Program-made: the position numbers and the translations under genes
Shown here: positions 1 to 10,300 of the stretch, piece after piece
Position numbering within the stretch: position 1 is the first letter of the stretch
Layout: the number at the start of each line of letters is the position of its first letter
Origin: a virus
Direction: 5' to 3' (one strand)
Virus record (IMG/VR): IMGVR_UViG_3300020473_000040
Location: 1-53,289 of that record
DNA length: 53,289 nucleotides
The notes under the pieces: model-generated
What the model was told of the DNA's origin: nothing
What the model saw: the letters and a program-made list of their open reading frames with translations, nothing else
The model's database searches: none

Positions 1-2
1 CT

Positions 3-2783
3 CCCGGAGAGTCGCTTGGGCCATTTGACGACAGCCTAATACAAATTAGTGACTCTTCCTTCTATTTAACAGGAACCAGCCGTGAAACTGTTGAAGGATT
101 TTCTTCTCCGCTTAAGAGCAAAACGCAGATTTTCTTTGATATTACACCGTCGGAGACTCTGACGCTGACCAGGGCACCTAATCAAAGATTTAAGCAACTA
201 GACACATCAGCAACAAGCAAGCCCGATAGAACAGGATTTGCTTATTGGAATGCCGGAGATAGAAGGTGGGAGCAGATAGGTCTAAAAGACCCTGCTACAA
301 AGAAAAATACTAAATTTGATTACGCTGTTTACGGTTTAACTTCCTCTGCAGAGACAATTCAAAGTGGTACAAATCTATATCCGCAGCAGTTTGTCCCCTG
401 CCAGCATGCACAATTTACATCGGCTCAAGTATCTTTAACAGGAAGTGATAAGAAGCTCTTTAGAAAGCGATTTTATTCAAAAATTGGCTCTCCAACTATT
501 ACATCTTTCGCACCATTTAAGACTGTCTATCACGCAACAAGCAGCCAGACAATTAGCATGTCTGATTATATTTCACATCCATTTCTTCTTGAGAAGGTCG
601 TTGTCAGCATACAGGGAAGAGCCCAGAGAGTTCACCAAAGAGCTAAAGAAGGTGCAGCGCTTCGTCATCAAGACGACTATATGTTCTTTATATACAGACA
701 GGAGAGAAGAAATGAGAGCGGAAGCTTTCGAGGTGGAGGAATAAAGGCTCCAGGTGGAGGTCAGTCTCTTGTAAACCAGGGAGATACACCGTCTAATAAC
801 TTTATAAAAGACAAGCCTTTCGATGTTTCAGGAAGCCAGCGGTTTCTTGTCTGCAGTGGTGCGATGACTTTTTATAATAGTACATGCTATACAAGTGACG
901 CAACCCCGGTCAAATATGAATACCTTCCCTTAAATACCCCCGCTTTTTCCCACGACTTTAATATTACTAGCACATCTAACTATCAAGTTGGAGCATTCAC
1001 AGGATCAATAAATCTTCAAATTACACCCGCTGTAGCGTCTCAAGGCTTTAAGGGAATGACATATATGTTTGACTCTGTACCTCCTACCACTACAGGTCTA
1101 GACTATATGAGAACTATTCATCATTACTGGCCCGGAGGAACTGCCTTAAAGCCGTTTATGCACGATGGAACTAGAGATTCAAGTGACTATAATAATCTTA
1201 AGCCCTCTCCCTATACAGGAAAGGCAGGAAAAATAGATTGCTCCTATGGTGAGTTTACCTTTAATCAATACCAGGGAACACAAAGTCCCTCAGAGAGAAG
1301 GTTTCCAACTGGATCTGAAGCAGCAAGAAACTTAGATATTCGTGAAAATGACCCAAGAGCCATGAGGCAGTTTGGATCTACACATTTATCACAGACTAGT
1401 TTTGGATCTCTATCTCTCGCAGCCTCGGGAAGTGCCTTACGTGTTGATCGTTCACACTCAACTGTTTCACCATATCTTATCTTTCCTGAAGATGAAATAG
1501 TTCTAGGGTTAGAGGCTGCCATAGCACCAGGCTTAATTCCCTCTATGTCAGGGTCTGGAAATTCCGGTGGAGGCTTTGGTGGGCAGTGCTCCCTTACTGG
1601 ATCCCACCTTGAGCTATTTTCATCAGACGAGCGACAGACAGTTGTTCTATATGGATCTCTTATTTTAGATAAGACTGAATATCACACAACACTAAATCAA
1701 CCCTTATCATCTCCAGCAATTCACGAGATGATATATGAGCCAATTGTCGATCAATGGGATATAGAGACAGAGTCATCCTGTGCTGGGACATATGTTGATA
1801 ATTACATAACTGGAACAATGGTTGCTTCTGACTATCCTCACAACTCTAGAGACAATGAAGTTAGTAAAAATTTAAACTCTGTTGTTAGGGGTGTTGCGGG
1901 AAGTTTCATTATGGGAACAGCTCCAAATAGAGCTGGAGCATTTCAGCGCTCTGTTACGCTATTCGATAATTCAGAGAGATTTTATGACACTCTAATGCCA
2001 AATCTAGATGACTATGGAAAGAGAATTGATGGATTTGAAAAGCTACAGAGAACTGGATCAAATCAGACAATTGTCTTTAGTCCGTCTAATTTTTATATAG
2101 AGTCTGATGGTAATAGAATGCCATTTCCATATGAGGGAAATCCAAGTAGAAGAGTTTCTGATCTTACAAATCTACAGATATTTGGAATTGTTTCAACAAG
2201 TCCCAATGTATACGGATCTGGATATCTTCATGCAAAGACCCGACAAGGTGATATTAGAAGGCTTCTCTTTATGATAGGGTTTGAAGGAGGTACAGTTGAA
2301 ACCTTTAGAACATTCTCTAAGACGGCTGGTGTAACGACTACGACAACAAACACATTTAGTCATGCACACCCGCAGTCTACAGGTGCAATGGGTTTCCGAT
2401 ATGGAATTCAGAATATCTATCCTGAAAGTCCAAGGGCAGTATTTAGAAGAGATAGATACGGTCAGTTTAGAGATATGTTAGAGCAAAGACGAGAAGGGAG
2501 ATTTTTTGAACCGTTTCTTTCAGATAGCTTAGTCATGGGGCTAGAGGGGAAAAATAGAACAAAAGTGTCTGATCCAGCTGTTTTATGCAAATTTACTCTT
2601 TCTAGCTCAAATCAGGAAACAGATCCATACTCTACATCGTGCTCAAATCTCAGCTTTGCAGCAACTTCTTCTCTTCCATATTTTGATGGACAGGTAAGAA
2701 ACAATCTTGTACCTAGCGACTTTAGAACCGTAGCACTTGTAAGTACACCTGATCTTGGGTCTACTATAAAGTTTACGAGGTAG
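3..2783 (+). CDS. Large virion/tail structural protein, 5'-truncated by the window
   Basis: The reading frame is open from the first complete codon (position 3) to the TAG at 2781-2783, so about 926 residues are visible and the true start lies outside. Methionine 558 is internal: the frame is uninterrupted upstream and codes for the same kind of Ser/Thr/Gly/Tyr-rich, beta-strand-like sequence. I see no catalytic motif, signal peptide, membrane segment or coiled coil. The composition (aromatic, hydroxyl-rich, few Cys) and the position at the head of a run of nine large same-strand genes fit a secreted-type virion surface protein such as a baseplate or fibre component. The next gene starts 3 bases after the stop, so the two are translationally linked. 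The family is not recognised; the structural role is inferred from context. Confidence 0.7.
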   Translation, partial: PGESLGPFDDSLIQISDSSFYLTGTSRETVEGFSSPLKSKTQIFFDITPSETLTLTRAPNQRFKQLDTSATSKPDRTGFAYWNAGDRRWEQIGLKDPATKKNTKFDYAVYGLTSSAETIQSGTNLYPQQFVPCQHAQFTSAQVSLTGSDKKLFRKRFYSKIGSPTITSFAPFKTVYHATSSQTISMSDYISHPFLLEKVVVSIQGRAQRVHQRAKEGAALRHQDDYMFFIYRQERRNESGSFRGGGIKAPGGGQSLVNQGDTPSNNFIKDKPFDVSGSQRFLVCSGAMTFYNSTCYTSDATPVKYEYLPLNTPAFSHDFNITSTSNYQVGAFTGSINLQITPAVASQGFKGMTYMFDSVPPTTTGLDYMRTIHHYWPGGTALKPFMHDGTRDSSDYNNLKPSPYTGKAGKIDCSYGEFTFNQYQGTQSPSERRFPTGSEAARNLDIRENDPRAMRQFGSTHLSQTSFGSLSLAASGSALRVDRSHSTVSPYLIFPEDEIVLGLEAAIAPGLIPSMSGSGNSGGGFGGQCSLTGSHLELFSSDERQTVVLYGSLILDKTEYHTTLNQPLSSPAIHEMIYEPIVDQWDIETESSCAGTYVDNYITGTMVASDYPHNSRDNEVSKNLNSVVRGVAGSFIMGTAPNRAGAFQRSVTLFDNSERFYDTLMPNLDDYGKRIDGFEKLQRTGSNQTIVFSPSNFYIESDGNRMPFPYEGNPSRRVSDLTNLQIFGIVSTSPNVYGSGYLHAKTRQGDIRRLLFMIGFEGGTVETFRTFSKTAGVTTTTTNTFSHAHPQSTGAMGFRYGIQNIYPESPRAVFRRDRYGQFRDMLEQRREGRFFEPFLSDSLVMGLEGKNRTKVSDPAVLCKFTLSSSNQETDPYSTSCSNLSFAATSSLPYFDGQVRNNLVPSDFRTVALVSTPDLGSTIKFTR

Positions 2784-2786
2784 GAT

Positions 2787-3392
2787 ATGTCTCAAATTTT
2801 TCAAACTGAGGCAAGAAGAGCTGAGTCAATTACTATTAGATCGGGTTCAGATGATGGAGATATTGACGTAACAATATTTCCCAATAGGGTTCAAATTGGA
2901 CTAGATGCCGACGATTTTAATAATGTTAATGTAGTCTCCGGGAGTCTTAAAGTAACAGAAAGTATAAATGGAAAAATTCTACACTTTACACATCATAACT
3001 TTACAATAGCATCTACTAGTGTCAACTATGTTCCAATAAACTCCGCAACAGAGTCAACGACAAGAACGGATGAGCAAATAGGCTTTCAAGTGCCCTATGA
3101 CGGACAGCTTAAGAAGGTGATGACCAAAGTAAATGTTGCCTGGGGATCGACACTACTACACCACACGACAATTGCCTTTCACAAAGGACCGGATGGGACT
3201 GAAAGTGTGAGTGCATCTGCTACAGAATCTGAAACTGTAGCCCTTACAACAGCAAACACTACCAAGACAGTATCTTTTTCTAGTTCGACATTTAGCGCAG
3301 GGGATACAGTTGCTGTCTCCATTGACCCTTACGCAAGTACTTCTGGAAAAGTTAGAATGACTTGTGTGTGGGAATATGACACTAATACATAA
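2787..3392 (+). CDS. Putative small fibre/receptor-binding-type virion protein (beta-rich)
   Basis: 201 residues, ATG at 2787 preceded by GAGG at 2777-2780 inside the end of the upstream gene. The N-terminal third is polar and acidic. The last ~130 residues alternate hydrophobic and Thr/Ser residues and end in a strand-like segment (RMTCVWEYD), which is typical of compact beta-sandwich domains at the tips or sides of phage fibres. There are no catalytic motifs. It lies in the tail-structural cluster, 3 bases after one large virion gene and 20 bases before the next. A capsid or fibre attachment role is inference; I do not recognise a named family. Confidence 0.55.
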   Translation: MSQIFQTEARRAESITIRSGSDDGDIDVTIFPNRVQIGLDADDFNNVNVVSGSLKVTESINGKILHFTHHNFTIASTSVNYVPINSATESTTRTDEQIGFQVPYDGQLKKVMTKVNVAWGSTLLHHTTIAFHKGPDGTESVSASATESETVALTTANTTKTVSFSSSTFSAGDTVAVSIDPYASTSGKVRMTCVWEYDTNT

Positions 3393-3411
3393 TTAATGAA
3401 GAGGAATCGCG

Positions 3412-4389
3412 GTGGCAGGAATATTAGATAATAAAACTAGAATCATGGATCTGGTGGTGACAGAAGAAGGAAGAAGGCAGATTGTCTCTGGTCGCCTTAA
3501 TATTCAATTTGCCTCATTTACTGATTGTCATACCTTTTATCAGGGTGATGTTTCTAGTGGATCAGATGATGCATCAAATAGGCTATTCTTTGAAGCTGTG
3601 TCGCTGCCAAGGGATCAAATAACCTTTGAGGCTGATGATTCTGGAAACTTGATTTCATTTAACGGGGGAGATTTTGAGGTTGGTTCTGATGGAACAATCT
3701 ATCAAGGCACAGATAACAGGAGGCTTGATCCAATAACCAGTGGCTCTATTTTTTCCAGCCTTGTAGACACTGTGCTTTCCTCATCGATTGATAACTTTGT
3801 AGATCTCCGGTCAATTTCTACAGTTCAGAGTCCCGGGTATGATAATTTTGAAACAGATGTTGACTTTATTGACTTTTCTATCTCAAACTCTTCTCCATTT
3901 TCTAATCCAGATGGTGCCACCATAGACCTTGACAATATCGAACCTCTCTTCATGGATTATAGGCTTAATCATATTACAAACTTTCAATTTCTTCCTCCCA
4001 TAGTTCCTCAAGATAGGTCACCCACGGGCGCTGCATATGAATTTGGAGAATATGTAGACTTAAATCAAAGTCGTGTCTCTACCTGGGAGGAACTTTTTGA
4101 AAAAGTTTGGCCAGGTTATCCCAGCGAAGAGTTCATCCCACAGTACAAGACAGTTAACATTACTGAGGGAAGCAAGTCTAACAACATACTGGCACAATTT
4201 TTTGAATCAGGAGGGTCCGACAGCACCAGCCTAAAGAAGCTTGATGTTATAGATTATGGTGCCTTTTTACTTGATGATGGGGCTGTAAAACATATGTTCT
4301 TTATTGGAAAGATATTTATAGACAGTGTAGGACAGCCTACATTTGTCAATATGTTTTCTATAATTCTTGACAAGGAATCAGATCAGTGA
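3412..4389 (+). CDS. Virion structural protein with conserved 'VTEEGRR' N-terminal module
   Basis: 325 residues from a GTG at 3412, with GAGGAA (3401-3406) at good spacing. The N-terminus (residues ~9-40: IMDLVVTEEGRRQIVSGRLNIQFASF) resembles the N-terminus of the 235 aa protein at 14062-14769 (LDAVLTDRGRELLSRNDGSFQIVKFAL), so the two are probable paralogues at least in this module. Proteins starting with this kind of 'LT..GRE.LAR..G.F.I..FAL.D' block are common among uncharacterised tail/virion proteins of marine myophages. The rest is acidic and has no recognisable catalytic motif. Its TGA overlaps the GTG of the next gene (GTGA at 4386-4389), so the two are translationally coupled. Confidence 0.6.
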   Translation: MAGILDNKTRIMDLVVTEEGRRQIVSGRLNIQFASFTDCHTFYQGDVSSGSDDASNRLFFEAVSLPRDQITFEADDSGNLISFNGGDFEVGSDGTIYQGTDNRRLDPITSGSIFSSLVDTVLSSSIDNFVDLRSISTVQSPGYDNFETDVDFIDFSISNSSPFSNPDGATIDLDNIEPLFMDYRLNHITNFQFLPPIVPQDRSPTGAAYEFGEYVDLNQSRVSTWEELFEKVWPGYPSEEFIPQYKTVNITEGSKSNNILAQFFESGGSDSTSLKKLDVIDYGAFLLDDGAVKHMFFIGKIFIDSVGQPTFVNMFSIILDKESDQ

Positions 4390-7328
4390 AAGTAAGCTTA
4401 CCGGTCATTTCTACAATATACAGAGATAGTATTAAGACTGAAATTGTGTCACAATATAAGACATCAACAGGCGATAGAGTCTTTGATTATAAAATATATG
4501 TAGAGTGTTCAACTGTTGATCTTTTAAATAGTGACGTTGTGAGTGTCAAGGCCACCCTTCTTCCAAAAAAATCTGGATCTCCGACAAACGATTTTAAAAA
4601 GATAGCTGGTGGAGATCTCTCACCGATATCAACTGCGATTTCCACAAGGTTTAGCTCCCTTGAAGAAGTGTCCTCTTCAACTGACGGAAGTTTTGAAAAA
4701 TTAGAATCCTTTTTAGGGGGTACATCACTCAGTGAAGAGAAGCTTGTTAACTTTTCTAAAAATAGCGCAATTTCAAAATCTATATTAAAAAGCCATACCC
4801 AGCTTAAGGCTTCAATAAGAGACAACAGGGTTAAAGAGGATCAGTCATCTTTTGGTAGTGATTCTATCTCAGTTGATTCTGCAATTAACTCTGATGCAAA
4901 AAAGGCTCTTTTAAAATCAAAGATGAAGAATGCTATTATGTCTAACAAGGGAAATACGATATCTAAAAGCGCATCATCATCAGATATCTTTTTTGACGGA
5001 GGTGTGAAGTTTACATCAATAAAAAGATCTCTAGTTTCAAGCAATACAACCAAGCCTGAAAGCGATATTCCTATTTTGGATTCCTTTTTAATTCAAAAAT
5101 CTAGCCCGAGCCTAAGAGCTGTAACTAGTATGAGCTCTACTAGCTTTGAAAGAGATTCACAGGGAAATGTTATTCATAGGTCAGGATATTTAAACACTAG
5201 CAGACAGACACAGCAAGATGAACTTATGGGAATACTCGAAAGAAGCGGAAAGGGCATGGGGCCAAAATCTTCACTTGAGTCAGATCCAAAGTCAGCTGCC
5301 TGGACATCAGCACTTCAATTCTCAATACCTCCAAGCCTTCTCGTTAAGATGGAGTTTTCTAAATTTATAAATACTGCTAAGGATAACTATGGGGGATTAT
5401 CAACTAGCTCGAGACAGGAAAAAGATACTGGATCTATTGATGAATATTTAAAAAATGATGACATTAGCCAGATTGCAACATCCCTAAGATCATCGATTAT
5501 GACAATTCCGAGGTCTGTTCCTGAAAAAGTTTCTGACATGTCTCGAAGCGACATTTTAACGACAGCCTATAGCACAACATCTGAAAAATCTTCATTCGAA
5601 TTTCAAATACCAGTCACTCAGTCCACAGTTAGCTCTTCTGGTGAAATTATTCTAATAGTTGAAGCACTCAATACATCAGGAAGAGTGGTTCAGGTTGAAA
5701 CAAAGACTATAAATCACCAGAGAAATCTTGATAGTTTTCTTGTTCCAAGGCTATCTCCAGAAATTTCTGCACTACGATCTCAAGACTCTCTAGTTGATGT
5801 TTCTGTTAAGCAAGTAGACAGCAACTGTAATAAGATTATTATTTTTAAAAAGACTTTAAATCAAAGTGCATTTAGCAAAGGCTCCAGTTTTAAAAAAATA
5901 AGTGATATAGTCATAACATCAAAAGATCCAGATCATACCTTTTCCTTTATGTCAAATCCAGGAGAGCCTCTTATGCTTAGGGCGATTTCTATTTCAAATA
6001 GTGGAGAGCCAGGTAAATTTAGAGATGTGGTCGTTCTGCCATCAAACAGCTCCAGACATGGAGATCTAGAAAGAAACTTTGCATTTGCGACAATATTGAC
6101 GCAAAATACTTCGACTGGAATAATCGTTGAATCAAAAATCACATCAGGAAATTTAGTATCTTACTACTTTGTTAGAAAAAATATATCTGAAGGAGAGAGA
6201 ATATTTACCCCCATCAGCTCTCCATCGTCAAACAAGATGGGAACAAGAAAAAATACTCTTCAGGTAGTTGATACATCCACCAACATTGGTGATACCTATG
6301 AGTACAAGATTAAGTTTATATTTAAAAATGGCTCAGAGTCAATCTCTGAAGCGTATGGAATTGTGAAGAGAGAAATGGTAATTGACTCTATAGGCGTTTC
6401 ATCTCTTCCCCCAACCTATAGTAAAGGTTTCAAAGAAAACAGTTATTCTGTAGTCTTAAATAGCACCATAGATATCCCGCAGTCTGACGCAGATATGACT
6501 AGATCAATATTTGAAAATTTAGATCTGTCAGACCTCTTTGATAGTGAAATATCTTCAATAAAGAATCAATTTGAAAATATTGCTATTTTTCATGTCACAA
6601 GAACAGATGTTTTGACCGGAGAAGAATACGACCTCGGGCTTAAAACACCGGGCGAAATTATAGATTCTGGAGATTCCAAGTCAGGCATCCCAGCTCCTAC
6701 TTCTGGAGAATATGTCTATAAACTTGAGGTATTTGTAAGAACACCGGATAATATTTTAGCTGAAGTTGAGAAGTCCCAGGCTTTTCGAAACTTAAAAATA
6801 TCAAGATCGACTCCCTCAATAGCGTCTAGCAAGTTTTCTGGACAGTTTGGGACATCACTTAATGATATTGAATTCAACTACTCTCAAAAGTTTACCGCTC
6901 CAACAGCCATTAGAGATTCAACACTCTCTTATGGAAATTCAATTGTCTCAAATCATCCAGAAAGCTCCTTTGAAATAGGTAAAACTGGAATAGTTCGGAC
7001 AGTAAAGGTTTCAATACCCACTAAAGACACAAGAGTGGTTTCAAAATCCATTAGACTAAACTCCCTTGGAGACGTTTTAATAAGGTGGTCTGTGAGAGGG
7101 GATTTAAGCAACATTGACCACTTTATAATTGCCGGATCTAGAAGCGGAATGATAATTCCAGTCGGTACGCATCACACCTATTCAAGAGGAAATGACTTTC
7201 TTTTCACAGATACATCTCAAAAGGGTATAGTTGGAATTGTTTCATACTATATTATTCCTGTATTTTCCGATCTTTCTCAGGGAAGTCGGTATTCTGCTGG
7301 AACAATATCAATAACAGGAGAGGTGTAA
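4386..7328 (+). CDS. Large tail/baseplate protein with FN3-like segments
   Basis: 980 residues from a GTG that overlaps the preceding stop by 4 bases. The first ~300 residues are Ser/Lys-rich and low in aromatic residues, probably extended. Later parts contain repeated beta-strand blocks with fibronectin-III-like rhythm: around residues 540-670 (segments such as LRAISISNSGEPGKF and YEYKIKFIFKNGSES) and the C-terminus ~895-980 (VLIRWSVRGDLSNIDHF ... IVSYYIIPVFSD). FN3-like domains are common in phage tail and baseplate proteins, where they serve adhesion or structural roles. I see no enzyme motifs. The stop is 1 base before the next GTG start. Confidence 0.6.
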   Translation: MKVSLPVISTIYRDSIKTEIVSQYKTSTGDRVFDYKIYVECSTVDLLNSDVVSVKATLLPKKSGSPTNDFKKIAGGDLSPISTAISTRFSSLEEVSSSTDGSFEKLESFLGGTSLSEEKLVNFSKNSAISKSILKSHTQLKASIRDNRVKEDQSSFGSDSISVDSAINSDAKKALLKSKMKNAIMSNKGNTISKSASSSDIFFDGGVKFTSIKRSLVSSNTTKPESDIPILDSFLIQKSSPSLRAVTSMSSTSFERDSQGNVIHRSGYLNTSRQTQQDELMGILERSGKGMGPKSSLESDPKSAAWTSALQFSIPPSLLVKMEFSKFINTAKDNYGGLSTSSRQEKDTGSIDEYLKNDDISQIATSLRSSIMTIPRSVPEKVSDMSRSDILTTAYSTTSEKSSFEFQIPVTQSTVSSSGEIILIVEALNTSGRVVQVETKTINHQRNLDSFLVPRLSPEISALRSQDSLVDVSVKQVDSNCNKIIIFKKTLNQSAFSKGSSFKKISDIVITSKDPDHTFSFMSNPGEPLMLRAISISNSGEPGKFRDVVVLPSNSSRHGDLERNFAFATILTQNTSTGIIVESKITSGNLVSYYFVRKNISEGERIFTPISSPSSNKMGTRKNTLQVVDTSTNIGDTYEYKIKFIFKNGSESISEAYGIVKREMVIDSIGVSSLPPTYSKGFKENSYSVVLNSTIDIPQSDADMTRSIFENLDLSDLFDSEISSIKNQFENIAIFHVTRTDVLTGEEYDLGLKTPGEIIDSGDSKSGIPAPTSGEYVYKLEVFVRTPDNILAEVEKSQAFRNLKISRSTPSIASSKFSGQFGTSLNDIEFNYSQKFTAPTAIRDSTLSYGNSIVSNHPESSFEIGKTGIVRTVKVSIPTKDTRVVSKSIRLNSLGDVLIRWSVRGDLSNIDHFIIAGSRSGMIIPVGTHHTYSRGNDFLFTDTSQKGIVGIVSYYIIPVFSDLSQGSRYSAGTISITGEV

Positions 7329-7329
7329 A

Positions 7330-10300
7330 GTGGCAGATATTGCAGTAATGAGTTCAGGATTTTCGTTTCCGCCTTCTGATGAATTTTTATCAGGCCTTGT
7401 GAGTGTTGCTAGCTCTCCTGTCTTGTCAATTCTTACTACCATTGGAAATCAATCAATTATACAATCTTCTAAGTCTGCTGTGAGCCAGACTGATATTGAA
7501 ATTGATGGAAGCGTTAACTTTGTTGACGCAACAGAGCAAGCATTTACAAACTTAACAAATCCTGCTGCCGTTGTTGGACTTTCAACAAGAGCCCCAGAAA
7601 TCATAGCATCAGTTGACTATGTCCCTCTCTACACTGGTATTACCTCGGATGAATCTGATGACAATCCATCAGGCGGCTGCAATGTCGACGTCTACAACAC
7701 CATCTATCAAAATACACTTCTTGAAAGCCTAACTAGAGAAGCTGCAAGAAATTGTCTTGTAAAGCTGCTAAAGAATGAAGATGGAAAAATTGATACAGCA
7801 ATATCAGAGATGACTGGATTGCAGAATATATCTAGTCACTCTGACTTGCTTAGTTCATTTTCTAAGATTTGTGCCTATAGCTTTTATGTTAGAAATTGCC
7901 TGGAGTGGGATGCTCCTTCGCTTGCCTCGAGCATGTCTGAGATGTTTAATATATTTAGTTCAATTAGAGATCTAATGGGGCTAGACACCTTACAAGAGAT
8001 AATTATGCCAAGAGGCGAAGGATGGCACTATCCAACAACATTTCAAAACTTTCAGGGATTTGACCCTACAAGAGTCTTCGATATAGATTCGTTTGTTGAA
8101 CTGGGAACTGGCGAGCTTGCATATACAGAAGATGAGTACAATAACTCTTCTTCAACAAAAATTATAGCACAAATAGTTCAAGATCTTAGAAATTCAATAT
8201 TGTATGGAAGCGCCATTAGAAATCTGGATCAAGATAGGGACACTAGTAGCACTGGATTTTCTCCATATACAGTTTTTGATGAAAGCGAATCTGGAAAATT
8301 TAGTAGTGTTATATCTGGCTTAAATAGCCTAAATGCAAGTCAATCTCAAGTTACACTTGGAACAAGTACATCTTTAGAGGGTACCGACCTTGGAGCGGGT
8401 GACACTGAAGTTACTATCTCTACGCTAGATTCATCTGACTTTAACTTATTTCTTGAATCACTTTCTGGTATATCCTTTGTTGAAAGAATGACCATAATTT
8501 GTCAAATCATATCAAGAGATATTAGCATGTCCTTTATGAAAAGGACATCATGGGTCTTGTCCAGGGTTGAGAAAATTACAGGTCAAAGTCCTGGAGAAAA
8601 CCCCTCTGTAGAGTCTATTGTTGATAATATAATTGGAAATATTGGGGGATCTTTATTTACAAGTAGCCCAGCATCAGAATCTATTGCATCTCTTTTAAAT
8701 CCAGCTTTTGGGGACGATAGGATTCTTACTTTTGAAAGATTTTCAATTGACAGCTCATTTGGCAGCGGAATTTCAGGATTTGACTCATTTGCAGGTGATA
8801 TTGTTCATCAAATACAGGCCTTCATAGAGGCTGGAAATGTTTACGGTTCTTGGTCCTCCAGTAGCGTGCAGGCAACATATGACCTGGTCCAGGAGTTTAG
8901 TTTCACCAAGTTTGCCACTGACTGGTATAACAAGACGTATGAGGCTGCTGCTGTTATACCAGTTTTAATTGGCGGAGCCTCATCATCAAATAATTTCTTT
9001 AGATCTACTTGTTTTGTACTGACAGAATATCTAAGTGACAATGGGTTTATTGACCAGAGTGAAACTTTTGAGAATTTTATTCATCAATATTCAAATTCCG
9101 AGGAAGATCAAGAGCAGGCAGATGAATATGAGTACATAAGGCTTGGAATTTTTGATTTAGCATCTACTGACAGCGAAGTCGCCTATCTTCTTATTAAGTA
9201 TCTTGATTTACGATTTGCTGTTATAAGACGAATCGGTCAGGATCCGTTTCTTTATTCCCCGAGTGCAACAGGAATTGAGAACGTCTTTGAAAGTGACATA
9301 TTAAGCGAAGAATACTCTGCATTTTATGCTGTCGCAGAGGAGCTTGCGTCAAAGGTAATAAATCTTAGCTACAGCTCAGGTGGATCATTCGATTCGTCCG
9401 AGTCATCATCAACTCATACCCGATACTCATCTGAATATACAATGACAGACATATCTGTTTCTAATCGTGGTGCAGAGGGTGATACTGACTTTTCTTTCTT
9501 CTTTGGAAACATACTGGGTGCTGATCAATTTGATATAATGAAAACACCCATTGGGCAGTCGCTTACCACACTTGCACTGGATACAGATGGTAAGTCTCCG
9601 TCAATATTTGATATTCCAAAAAGAACATTAGAGCTTTTTTATCATGATTTTCTTAATTATGATATTGCTGATGAGGGCGGAGAAGTCTCTCTTACATCAG
9701 ATGATATTTCCAGGCTTAATTCTGCACAAGCTTCTTTTATCACAGAGGGTGTCATATCTCAGTCACCCACTCAAGGCTTGGGGGCACAGGCTACATTCTT
9801 GTCAGAGGGGGATGAGGCATCAATTGTAACTGACTTTAGAGGGTACGACGATCAATTAAGAAGAAGGGCAATAGCCTATATCTTAATTGATATTATTGGT
9901 TCCATGGGAATTGTTAATCCTGCTGAGGGGACGCAAGCTTCCTCAGGTCTCAGCATATTTGTCAGCGGCGATATCACAGATGTTTCAGTCGAATCTGTTG
10001 AAATGAATGACCCAACTTTATTCCAGGGAACCCTAAGTGCTACGGCAAGAGGAACTTCAGCTACTAGCACTTTTACAAAAACTCTAGCTGCCTCTATCTC
10101 TGTCACTACATCGTGCGACTTAAGCCTAAATATTGCTAGAGCCACCCAGCTAGCAATAGCATGTAAGAAGTACTCTCTTGAAGGGACTACATATCAAGAC
10201 GAAGACTATAGCGAAAACCTAGAGGCTGTCGACACCTCAATTTCAAGCGTCTTTGGGGGTGATTATGATCTATCAATAGAGGACGATATTAAGAATATTA

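Noticed and set aside
558-2783. A complete 741-residue gene starting at ATG 558
   Set aside because: The same frame is open all the way back to position 3 and encodes similar sequence; no ribosome site precedes 558. The gene is simply cut by the window edge.
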